A stretch of 37,397 nt of DNA from an uncultured bacterium. Lineage in GTDB: Bacteria; Verrucomicrobiota; Kiritimatiellia; CAIKKV01; CAITUY01. Made by a program: the position numbers and the translations under genes. The notes beneath the pieces are model-generated. The model ran no database searches and was not told the DNA's origin. It saw only the letters and a list, made by a program, of their open reading frames with translations. Of the stretch, positions 25,230-34,300 are shown one piece after another (positions within the stretch are counted from its first letter, which is position 1; each line of letters begins with the position of its first letter). The stretch is from NCBI GenBank assembly GCA_903908715.1, contig CAIVSY010000114.1:1-37397 (forward strand). The letters run 5' to 3'.

Positions 25230-28200
25230 GCCTTTATTCCTCATCCTCCCATTCGCGATCCCTTCGCTGGCGGTTTGTTAAGGCCCTTGTGCTGGTGACA
25301 GGTGCGATGGTCGGGGGCGGGCTGTTGTGGTTGCGCAGCGTCATGCTTGCCGATTATCACGAGGAGATTATCAAGCATGTAGCCGTGATCTCGGATTCGA
25401 TCGTTTATGCGGTGGAAACGGCGGAGCGCGAGGACGATCTTCAGAGGTTTGTCGCCGCCAGCGGAGGTATCCGGGATGTGAGGAGAATCCTGGTGGTTGT
25501 CGGGATCCCGGCGCGAGTGATAGCAGCCACACGCCAGGAGTGGGTGGGGCTGCCTCTGGACCTGTTGCCGGATTCTGTCCTCAGGGATGTAATCTCTTCC
25601 GCGATGCGCCGGAAAAGCGGCCCGGGTGTGGCGGTAAAAAGTGAAGGATCACTTCGTCTTGTTTCCTCCTTGCGTACGGCAGTTGGTTCAGCAGTTCTCG
25701 GCGGGCTGGAGCCTGGCGCGGTCTTTGTTGAGTTTTCCACAGGGAGGTATGACGCGGCACAGAATCGGATCCGCTGGCTCGTGGGCGTGATCCTGGTGTT
25801 GTCGGTACTGGTTGTCGCCGTAGCGGCTTGGATGCTCTTCTGGTTTCTCGTTGTACACCCGTTAGTGGAGATCCGCCAACGCATGGTGTGTTGCGCCATG
25901 GGACATAAAGCCTCGTTTGCTCCATCCAAGTGGGAGGGGGAGGTCGGTGATTTGGCGCGTACCTATAACAAGATGCTGCTTGTCCTCCAGGAGAGTGAGC
26001 GGCACGCTATGGAAAGCGAGAGCAGGCAGCGCGCGGCCAGGGCCAACTTGACGGCTTTTTTTGATCTGTCGGTGGATTTGCTCTGCGTGCTGGACAGTCA
26101 GGGGGCCTTTGTCCTGGCGAACAAGACCTTGTTGCACCGTCTTGGATACAAGGCCGAAGAACTGGCGGGCCGCTCTGTCCTGACCGTTCATCCTCCAGAT
26201 CGGCACGCCGAGGCAGAAGACATTGTCCGGGAAATGATTGCGGGCCGCCGGGATACCTGCCGGATTCCGCTGCAAGCCAAGAATGGGCAGCTGATTCCAG
26301 TGGAAACACGGATTGTCCAAGGTATATGGGACGGGAAGCCTGCCCTGTTCGGCATCTGTAAAGACCTGACGGAACTGGTACGGTCCGAGGAAAAATTTGC
26401 CAAGGCCTTCCATGCCGTACCGGTTATGATGGCGGTGTCGACACTCAAGGATGGACGGTTCATCGACGTGAACGAAGCGTTCCTTGCCGGGCTTGGCTTT
26501 GCACGTGACGAGGTCATCGGTCGCACAAGCATGGAACTGGGCGCCTTTCAGGATCCTGCTATTCGACGGAGGGTAATCGAGCGGTTCGAGCAGACCGGAC
26601 GGATTCATGGCGAGGAGGTGGAGTTCATGACCAAGACCAGGGCGATCCGGCACGGGCTTTTCTCCATGGAGACGATCCATGTAATGGATGAGACGTGCAT
26701 CCTGTCCGCCATGATGGATATCACCGACCGGAAACGATCCGAGCAGATCCTCGAGACTGAACGAGTCGCCCTGGTGCAGCGGGTTCAGGACCAGACGATC
26801 GCCCTCCGTGCCAGCGAAGAACTCTATCGTGAGCTTTTCCATCATATGGCGCAGGGGGTGCTCTACCTGGCGCCGGATGGGAGTGCATTGATGGCGAACC
26901 CAGCGGCGGAGAGTATTCTGGGGCTGGATGTCGCTACCTTGCGTACTGTGCGGTTTCAGGATGCCCGCTGGCAGATGGTTCGTGAGAATGGGGCGCCCAT
27001 GGCGCCGCATGATCATCCCGCAGCCGTTGCGTTCCGCACAGGGCATCCTGTCCACGGTGTGGTCGTTGGTGTCTGCAACCAGCGGGACAGCAACCAGCGG
27101 TGGGTATGGATGGATGCCGTGCCAGAGTTTCGCGCCGGGGAGAGCATGCCGTGGCGGGCATTCACGACTTTCACGGATATTACAGCGCAGATGCATGCAC
27201 AGAAACAACTCTTCCTGGCCCAGAAACTCGAGTGCGTCGGGCGCCTTGCGGGGGGTGTCGCCCATGATTTCAACAACTGCATGGCTTGCGTGCTTGGATT
27301 CGCGGAAATGCTTGAGGAGGCGATGCCCAGAGATGACCGGAACCTGAGCTACCTGGGGCAGATCCAGCGCGCCGCGCAACAGGCTGCGGATGTGACGAAG
27401 CAGCTTCTTGCTTTTAGCCGGCAGCAGGTGTTGACGCCTAAGCCGGAGGAAATCAACCAACTGGTGGAAGGCCAGATGAAAATGCTGCACCGGTTGATCG
27501 GTGAGGATATCCGTATTGAACTTGACCTGCAGCCGGGCGGGGTAGTTGCTATTGTGGATCCTGCCCAGTTCCAGCAAGTGGTTATGAATCTTTGCATCAA
27601 TGCCCGAGATGCCATGCCGGGTGGTGGAGTCTTGCGGATTCAAACCAGGACTTGTGAACATGTTGTACTCCCTGATGAGGCGAAACAATCGGAGGCGGGA
27701 TATGTTCAAATGTCGTTTGCCGATACGGGCGTGGGAATGCGGCCGGAGGTCCTGTCCCGCATCTTTGAACCATTTTTCACAACCAAGGAGGTAGGTCGAG
27801 GAACAGGACTGGGGCTTGCGGTGATCCACGGCATCGTCCGCCAGCATGGAGGATGGATCGATGTGGAAAGCCGCGAAGGCCAAGGAACGAGGTTTGACGT
27901 CTATTGGCCGTCCGCGATCAGCGGTGCCGAGGCAAGGGGAGGGGTGGCTGGCGCAGTCTTGATGCATGGTCATGGTGAGGTTGTCCTGCTGGTTGAGGAT
28001 AATGTGGCTGTCCGTGAAATCGTGGCGGGGCGCTTGCGAAAGCTTGGCTACCAGGTATTGGAGGCCGCCACAAAGGCTGAGGGAATTGCGATATTCAGAG
28101 CGGCAAAGCCATCGGTCAGCGTTTTGCTCAGCGATGTGGTTCTTACTGATGGTACTGGTGTGGCGCTTGCGGAAACAATTCTTGCGGAGAGTGCCTCCGT

Positions 28201-28360
28201 CAAGATCATTCTGACCAGTGGCTATGCTGATGAGCGGTCCCGCATTTCGCATATCGAGGCGTGCGGGTGGAGTTTTATCGCTAAGCCGTACACCAAGGAG
28301 GCGATTGGGAAAGCGTTGCATTCCCTGCTGCATCCATCGCCACTGGTGTCCTGCCCTTAG
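25226..28360 (+). CDS. Membrane hybrid sensor histidine kinase (sensor-HAMP-3xPAS-HisKA-HATPase-REC)
   Basis: This 1044-residue protein has a first membrane helix (about residues 17-37) and a periplasmic domain (about 38-183). A second helix (about 187-210) and a HAMP-like linker follow. Three PAS domains lie around 272-385, 387-505 and 535-650. The HisKA motif VGRLAGGVAHDFNN carries H680. The ATPase domain shows VVMNLCINARDAMPGGG, DTGVGM and GTGLGLAVIHGIV. A C-terminal receiver has D970 (LLSDVVLTDGTG) and AKPYTKE. The start overlaps the binding-protein stop (ATGA 25226-25229), suggesting that the lipoprotein presents its ligand to the periplasmic domain. It has no HPt or DNA-binding domain, so phosphate must pass to a separate protein, possibly via the DHp-only protein to the LuxR-type regulator. 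Confidence 0.93.
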   Translation: MSLYSSSSHSRSLRWRFVKALVLVTGAMVGGGLLWLRSVMLADYHEEIIKHVAVISDSIVYAVETAEREDDLQRFVAASGGIRDVRRILVVVGIPARVIAATRQEWVGLPLDLLPDSVLRDVISSAMRRKSGPGVAVKSEGSLRLVSSLRTAVGSAVLGGLEPGAVFVEFSTGRYDAAQNRIRWLVGVILVLSVLVVAVAAWMLFWFLVVHPLVEIRQRMVCCAMGHKASFAPSKWEGEVGDLARTYNKMLLVLQESERHAMESESRQRAARANLTAFFDLSVDLLCVLDSQGAFVLANKTLLHRLGYKAEELAGRSVLTVHPPDRHAEAEDIVREMIAGRRDTCRIPLQAKNGQLIPVETRIVQGIWDGKPALFGICKDLTELVRSEEKFAKAFHAVPVMMAVSTLKDGRFIDVNEAFLAGLGFARDEVIGRTSMELGAFQDPAIRRRVIERFEQTGRIHGEEVEFMTKTRAIRHGLFSMETIHVMDETCILSAMMDITDRKRSEQILETERVALVQRVQDQTIALRASEELYRELFHHMAQGVLYLAPDGSALMANPAAESILGLDVATLRTVRFQDARWQMVRENGAPMAPHDHPAAVAFRTGHPVHGVVVGVCNQRDSNQRWVWMDAVPEFRAGESMPWRAFTTFTDITAQMHAQKQLFLAQKLECVGRLAGGVAHDFNNCMACVLGFAEMLEEAMPRDDRNLSYLGQIQRAAQQAADVTKQLLAFSRQQVLTPKPEEINQLVEGQMKMLHRLIGEDIRIELDLQPGGVVAIVDPAQFQQVVMNLCINARDAMPGGGVLRIQTRTCEHVVLPDEAKQSEAGYVQMSFADTGVGMRPEVLSRIFEPFFTTKEVGRGTGLGLAVIHGIVRQHGGWIDVESREGQGTRFDVYWPSAISGAEARGGVAGAVLMHGHGEVVLLVEDNVAVREIVAGRLRKLGYQVLEAATKAEGIAIFRAAKPSVSVLLSDVVLTDGTGVALAETILAESASVKIILTSGYADERSRISHIEACGWSFIAKPYTKEAIGKALHSLLHPSPLVSCP

Positions 28361-28607
28361 TCTGTCATGGGCGCATCATCAGTTCCTGTGCGCACTGTCA
28401 TGCTTGCTACAGCGAGGAATTTCCTTTGCCGTAGCTTCCCCGCTACCTGGAGCGCCTTTTGCATCCACTTCCTTTGGTTGCGGATGTCTTCCGCCCGCAC
28501 TGATGGTACCTCCCTGATGGTAAAATCAGTGCATAACCGCCATGATCGGGAAGAGTATGATTCTCTTCGATATACGCATGCAACAGTTCTTGGCGGCGTG
28601 AGGGGTT
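28361..28607. other. Intergenic region after the hybrid kinase
   Basis: This 247-nt stretch holds no supported gene. It has a weak hairpin GTAGC/GCTAC (28431-28446) and a stronger repeat element at 28497-28532 that is listed separately. Confidence 0.4.
28497..28532. promoter_or_regulatory. Compound repeat: 8-bp inverted repeat plus 9-bp direct repeat
   Basis: GCACTGAT (28497-28504) and ATCAGTGC (28525-28532) form a perfect 8-bp inverted repeat. Within it CTGATGGTA occurs twice in direct orientation (28500-28508 and 28514-28522). The element lies about 75 nt before a small membrane ORF. It may be an operator or an RNA hairpin; the lack of a T-run argues against a simple terminator. Confidence 0.4.
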
Positions 28608-28823
28608 ATGGCAAGGTCGACTCAATACTGGTGGCGGCGATGGGGGTTCAGGCTTGCCGGCGGCGCTCTCTTGGCTGTCGCGTTATGCTTGTTGCTGGTG
28701 TTGAACTTTGCAGTGTCCGCAAGTCGAAAGTTTTGGTGGGATCTGGCATTTGGACTGGTGGTTCTTGGCGGCGGTCTCGTGTTGCTGGAGAACTTCTTCT
28801 TAGCCGGTTCCAGGCGAAGGTAG
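28608..28823 (+). CDS. Small two-helix membrane protein, hypothetical
   Basis: This 71-residue ORF has a strong ribosome-binding sequence (GAGGGG, 28600-28605) just before the ATG. It is basic and Trp-rich at the N-terminus (YWWRRWGFR), with two long hydrophobic stretches (GGALLAVALCLLLVLNFAV and AFGLVVLGGGLVLLENFFLA) and an RRR tail. The hydrophobic pattern and ribosome-binding site support a real small membrane protein between the two sensory operons. I do not recognise a family. It could be a modulator of the neighbouring membrane kinases, but that is speculation. Confidence 0.5.
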   Translation: MARSTQYWWRRWGFRLAGGALLAVALCLLLVLNFAVSASRKFWWDLAFGLVVLGGGLVLLENFFLAGSRRR

Positions 28824-28953
28824 ACACTGCGTTCCGGGTTGGCGTGCTTACGTTGTGAGGAACTTACTGGGCTTGATCCATCAAGCACGCGCCTTGCGTC
28901 ATGGTATCTCCATGCGCTCATATGATTCTCCGTGCAATCCTCTGATCATCCAA

Positions 28954-28959
28954 TATAAT
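28954..28959 (+). promoter_or_regulatory. Candidate -10 box TATAAT for the MASE3 kinase operon
   Basis: A perfect TATAAT ends 11 nt before the ATG at 28971. No recognisable -35 lies 16-18 nt upstream and no Shine-Dalgarno precedes the ATG. If used, the transcript would have a leader of only a few nucleotides. Confidence 0.3.
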
Positions 28960-28970
28960 TGTGGTGAAAC

Positions 28971-31331
28971 ATGAACCCGGCTTCCCCATCTCAGGATTCT
29001 TGTGTGGCTTCTCCCGAAAATGCTCGAGATGGGGAATGCGGCCAGATCCAGCGCTCCATCCTTACCGCTGTGCCGAGTCCCAGGAGAAAGCACGGGGTCG
29101 TTCTTGGTTCGGTTGTGGTAGCCCTGCTGGTTGCCTGCTGGGTCAGCCGTGAGAACTACCTGCTTTTCCACGGGTTCGTCGAGTTGATCAGCGTGGCTGT
29201 GGCATGGGGGGTGTTCCTGCTGGTATGGAACGCGATGCGCTTCATTGCGCACGATGCGTTCGCCTTTCTGGGGTTATCCTTGTTTTTCGCCGGATGGCTG
29301 GACCTGCTCCATACGCTGGCCTACAAGGGAATGGGTGTTCTTGCCGCGGTGCATGATGCCAACCCGGCCACGCAACTGTGGATCGCTGCGCGGATCTTGG
29401 CGACCAGCGGGTTTCTCCTCTTCCCATTTCTGCTCGGACGCCGTCTACGCCTGCCGCTCCTGGCTGCTGGCTATGGCTGTGTAGCGCTCTTGGCGGCTGT
29501 GTCCATCCTGGCGTGGGAGGTTTTCCCGGATTGTTTTATCGAAGGGCATGGGCTGACCCTGTTCAAGCGTGTCGCTGAGTATGCGCTCTGTATGGCCCTG
29601 GCCATCGGTCTTGTTCTGCTATGGCGGCGGCGGATCCATCTTGAGCTTCGGGTTTTCCGCGGCATAGCTGGCGTCTATCTTGTTTCCATGGCGGCGGAAT
29701 TGTGTTTTACGCTGTATTCCGACGTGTACGGGGTGTTGAACTTCACGGGGCACATCCTGAAGCTCCTGGCCGCTTACCTCCTTTACCGGTCGCTGATCCA
29801 GGCGAGCCTTACCCAGCCGTATGCGACGCTGTTCCGTGAGTTGGATCAGGATCACCGGGAGTTGAGGAGGGTAGAGGCTGAATTGCGGCAGAGCATCATC
29901 GAGAGGGAGTCGGATATCTTATGCCGCAAGCAGGTGGAGAAAAACTTGCGGTTCACGCAGTTCGTGGTGGATCATCTGGCGGATGCCGCGTTCTGGATGG
30001 ACTCGGAGGGGCGCTTCATCTATGTCAATCAGGCCAGTTGCGACAAACTGGGCTACTCCCGCGAGGAACTCCTGAAGATGACGGTGGCCGATATTGACCC
30101 GCTCTTTCCGCGCGATGCCTGGCCGGCAAACTGGAACAAGCTGCGGGAGATGAAGCACCATGTTTTCGAGTCCCTGCACAAGACCCGGGATGGCCGGATC
30201 TTCCCGGTCGAAATACAGGATAATCTCATCGAGATTGATGGGCGGGAATTTAATTGCGCCCTGGTCCGTGACATTACCGACCGTAAGCTCACGGCTGATG
30301 AATTGCGCAAGAGCGAGACACTCTTCCGGAATCTGTTCGACCTCCATGCCGCCGTCAAGCTCCTGATCGACCCGGAAACCGGGGCGATTGTGGATGCCAA
30401 CCTGGCGGCTGTGACGTATTACGGATGGTCGCGTGACGAGATGCGGGGAATGCGGATCCAGGAAATCAACACGCTGTCGCCGGGCGAAGTTGCCGCGGAA
30501 ATGCAAAGGGCGAAGGATGCGCATCGCAGCTATTTCGAGTTCCGGCACCGGCGGGCGGATGGCTCGATCCGTGACGTGGCGGTGTTCAGCAGCAATGTTT
30601 CCGGAGTGGGCAAGCCGCTGCTGCATTCGATTATCCATGACATCACCGAGCGGAAACAGGCCGATGCCGCACTCCATGCCGCTCTCTGCGAAAAGACCGC
30701 ACTCCTTAAGGAGGTCCACCACCGGGTCAAGAACAACCTTCAGATTGTGGCCAGCCTGCTCAGCCTGCAGGAGCGCCGCCAGCATATCCCTGAGGCACAG
30801 GACGTGCTCCATGACACCCGGGCCCGTGTCATGGCGATGGCCCTTCTGCACGAGGTGCTCTATCGTTCCGGGAACCTGGCCACGGTCGATGTGGCCGTTT
30901 ATGTCGAACGCTTGTGCGTGAGCTTGCTGCGCACGGTTGGGCCCGTGGCATCACGTGTGGCGGTTACGCGTGATATTACCCCGGTCCGGTTGCCGCTGGA
31001 ACAGGCCGTACCATGCGGATTAATCATCAACGAACTGGTGGTGAATGCATTGAAGCATGGATATCCCGATGAGCGACACGGGCAGGTACGGATCGAAATA
31101 TGGACGGAAAACTCAACGATCGGGATGCGGGTGAGCGATGATGGTGCGGGCCTGCCGGACCCCTTGGATATAGCCACGCTGCCGACACTCGGACTGCGGC
31201 TGGTGCAGGATCTCGCGAGACAACTGCAGGGTGTCTGCCGTATGGAGCGGCGGGGGGGTGGTGTGGGTGGAACGGAAGTGACCGTTGTATTCCCCGCGGC
31301 GGGGAAGCAGGATGCGGGAGGAGCGCCATGA
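28971..31331 (+). CDS. MASE3-PAS-PAS sensor histidine kinase (HisKA_2 type)
   Basis: This is a 786-residue membrane sensor kinase. Residues 45-270 form a multi-helix membrane sensor with FFAGWLDLLHTLAYKGMGV, the signature of MASE3. A coiled-coil linker (ELDQDHRELRRVEAELRQS) and two PAS domains (about 322-440 and 445-560) follow, each ending in the typical VRDITDRK or IHDITERK. The kinase core is HisKA_2: ALLKEVHHRVKNNLQIVASL with the phosphoacceptor at H583/H584. The ATPase domain has INELVVNALKHGYP, DDGAGLPDP and LGLRLVQDLARQL. It has no receiver of its own. Its stop overlaps the next gene (ATGA 31328-31331), whose N-terminal receiver is the likely partner. The stimulus of MASE3 sensors is unknown. 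Confidence 0.93.
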   Translation: MNPASPSQDSCVASPENARDGECGQIQRSILTAVPSPRRKHGVVLGSVVVALLVACWVSRENYLLFHGFVELISVAVAWGVFLLVWNAMRFIAHDAFAFLGLSLFFAGWLDLLHTLAYKGMGVLAAVHDANPATQLWIAARILATSGFLLFPFLLGRRLRLPLLAAGYGCVALLAAVSILAWEVFPDCFIEGHGLTLFKRVAEYALCMALAIGLVLLWRRRIHLELRVFRGIAGVYLVSMAAELCFTLYSDVYGVLNFTGHILKLLAAYLLYRSLIQASLTQPYATLFRELDQDHRELRRVEAELRQSIIERESDILCRKQVEKNLRFTQFVVDHLADAAFWMDSEGRFIYVNQASCDKLGYSREELLKMTVADIDPLFPRDAWPANWNKLREMKHHVFESLHKTRDGRIFPVEIQDNLIEIDGREFNCALVRDITDRKLTADELRKSETLFRNLFDLHAAVKLLIDPETGAIVDANLAAVTYYGWSRDEMRGMRIQEINTLSPGEVAAEMQRAKDAHRSYFEFRHRRADGSIRDVAVFSSNVSGVGKPLLHSIIHDITERKQADAALHAALCEKTALLKEVHHRVKNNLQIVASLLSLQERRQHIPEAQDVLHDTRARVMAMALLHEVLYRSGNLATVDVAVYVERLCVSLLRTVGPVASRVAVTRDITPVRLPLEQAVPCGLIINELVVNALKHGYPDERHGQVRIEIWTENSTIGMRVSDDGAGLPDPLDIATLPTLGLRLVQDLARQLQGVCRMERRGGGVGGTEVTVVFPAAGKQDAGGAP

Positions 31332-34300
31332 ACAAGGGCCGGATTCTGATCGTCGAGGACGAGGTCATTGTCGCGCGTGATATCGAGGAGCGCTTACTGG
31401 CCCTCGGGTACGAGTCCGCGGGGATCGCGAACACAGCCGAGGAGGCTCTGGCTGCCGCCGCGCGCGGGAATCCGGCCCTGGCCCTCATGGATATCCGCAT
31501 CCAGGGCTCCATGGATGGGATTGCGACGGCGCAGGAATTGAGCAGCCGCTTCGGGATCCCGTCCGTTTTCCTCACGGCTTATTCCGATGACGACACCCTC
31601 CAGCGCGTCACGGCGGTGAATCCCTATGGCTACATCCTCAAGCCGTTTGACGACCGTGATCTCAAGTCGGGCATTGAGCTGGCGCTGTTCCGGAGAGAGT
31701 CGGAGGCGCGGGTACGCGAAAGCGAATTGCGCTTCACCTCGGCCTTCGAGCATGCCGCGATCGGCATGGCCCTGGTTTCACCCAAGGGCCAGTGGCTCAA
31801 GGTTAACCGGTCACTATGCGAGATGCTTGGATATGCGGAGCGGGATCTGTTGGCTGGAAGGTTCCAGGACATCACCTTGCCGGAGGACTTGCCGGTGGAT
31901 CTGGAATATGTCCGCCAGATGCTGGCGGGGGAAATTGTCACCTACCAGATGGAAAAGCGTTACCGGCACCGGGACGGGCATGTTGTGTGGGCTTTGTTAA
32001 GCGTATCGCTTGTGCGCGATCCCGAAGGGAAGCCGGTTCATTTCATTTCCCAAGTCCAGGACATTACCGCGAGAAAGGAGGCGGAGGGCCAACGGACCGC
32101 GATGCTGGAAGTATTGGAGATCCTGAACAAGACCCAGGACCTGCGCGATGCGGCGATGCGGCTGATTGATGTGATCCAGCGCGAGACAGGTATCGAAGCG
32201 ATCGCGATCCGGACCGCCAAAGGGGGGGACTTCACCTATTTGGCCCAGAGCGGGTTTCCGAAGACGTTCGTGGATGCGGAAGACCATCTTTGTGCCCTGG
32301 CCCGCGATGGCTCCCTGCTCATCGGTCCGGATGGAAGGCCGAGGCTGGAGTGCACGTGCGGGCTCATCCTGGAAGGGCGCTCGCCGAAGGGAGTCGCGGT
32401 GTCGCCGGGCGGCAGCGCCTGGACAAATGATCCGGATTCCATCGCGCCCCTGCCCAATGGCGGGGATCCCCGCCTCAATCCGCGCAACCTGTGTGTCAAG
32501 GAAGGCTACAAGTCAATCGCCCTGATTCCCATCCGATCCGGGTCGGGAATCTTGGGGCTTCTGCAATTGAACGACCGCAGGCCGGGGCGGTTCTCGGAAA
32601 GCAGGATTGCATATCTGGAACGTCTGGCATCAAGTATGGGCATTGCCCTTGACCGGAGGCAGGCGGAGGAACGCCTGCGGCTTAGCCTCGCACACTTGGA
32701 CCTTACGCTGGATGCCGCCAAGGCGGGAACATGGGAATGGGACCTGCAGACCAACGAGAATGCATGGTCTCAATCGCTTTGGAAACTGTACGGACTGGAT
32801 CCCGCCACTGAAAAGGCGTCGTACGATTCATGGCGCAAGGTGATTCACCCGGAGGATCGCGACAGGGCGGAGCAAACGGTACAGAAGGCGGCACGCGATG
32901 GAACCGAATTGAATGCCGAGTGGCGGGTCCGGTTGCCGGGTGGGAAAGAACGCTGGCTGGTGTCCCGAGGGATGCCATTGAAGGGTTTGAGCGGGAGGGT
33001 GGAGCGGTATCTGGGAATGGTTATGGATGTGACCGAGCACCGGGAGGCGGAAAGCAAGCTGATTGAACTCAAGGTCGCCATTGAGCAGGCCACGGACGGG
33101 ATGGCGATCTCGGATATGGAAGGGGTCATCCGGTTTGTAAACAGGGCGTGGGCGGATATGCACGGTTTATCCCCTGAAGCGTCCCTGGGCAAGCCCCTGT
33201 CGGTCTTCCATACCATGGAGCAGTGGAGGAACGAAGTTCATCCACATCTTTTAATGCTGAAACAGCGGGGACACCATACCGGAGAAGTCCGTCACGTGAG
33301 GGTGGATGGATTGGAGTTCCCGACATGGATGAGCACGTCGGTCCTGAAAACTCCGTCGGGCGTCCCGTACGGGATGCTCGCCATTGCCCGCGACATAACG
33401 GAGCGAAACAAGGCGGAGGCGGAGCAACGAAGCCTGCAGGCGCAACTGGTGGAGGCGCAGAAAATGGAATCCATCGGGCGGCTGGCGGGTGGCGTGGCGC
33501 ATGATTTCAACAACCTCCTGTTTTGCATACTAGGGTATTCGGAACTGTTGCTGGACGGGATTGGATTGCCGGAAGCCGCCCGTCAGCAGCTGGAGCAAAT
33601 CCGGAACTCCGCTCAGCAGGCGGCCGACCTGACCAAGCAACTCCTTGCTTTTAGCCGTAAGCAGGTCATCCAGCCGCATCCCATGGATGTGGATGCGGCC
33701 ATTGTCAAGCAGCAGAAGATCCTTTGGCGCCTCCTTGGGGAAGATATCCGTATAGGGCTTGGATTGGGTGCCAGTCCAACGCTTGCCCTGCTGGATGCCT
33801 CGCAGTTTCAGCAGGTGTTGATGAACCTCTGCGTTAATGCCCGCGATGCGATGCCGGATGGTGGGGATTTGCGGATTGAGACGTCTGTTGTCAGGGCTCC
33901 GGAATCGCCGCACCACGAGGAGATTAAACCATGTGCGACCTTTGTGCGTATTACGGTGATTGACCATGGTGTCGGCATGACCCCAGAAGTCGTTGGCCGG
34001 ATTTTCGAGCCGTTCTTCACGACCAAGGAGATGGGGAAGGGTACGGGGCTCGGACTTTCGGTTGTTTTCGGTATCGTGAAGCAACATGGTGGATGGATTG
34101 ATGTGGCCAGTCGACCTGGAGAGGGGACGCGCTTCGATGTTCATTTCCCAGCCATACAAGAGGCGGTCGCGAGCGTGATGGCAGAAACGGCGGCTGCGCC
34201 GATTGGGGATGGATCCCTGATCCTGCTGGTCGAAGATTCGGCTGCGGTCCGTGAAGTCTCGGTTATCCGGTTGCGCAACCTGGGATACCGTGTGATCGAG

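Noticed and set aside
25862-28333. Long open frame on the minus strand opposite the hybrid kinase, about 823 codons
   Set aside because: It lies fully antisense to a well-supported multi-domain kinase, its translation shows no family motif, and long antisense frames are common in GC-rich genes.
28367-28858. 163-codon plus-strand frame after the hybrid kinase
   Set aside because: No ribosome-binding site and no protein-like pattern. It overlaps the better supported 71-residue membrane ORF in another frame.
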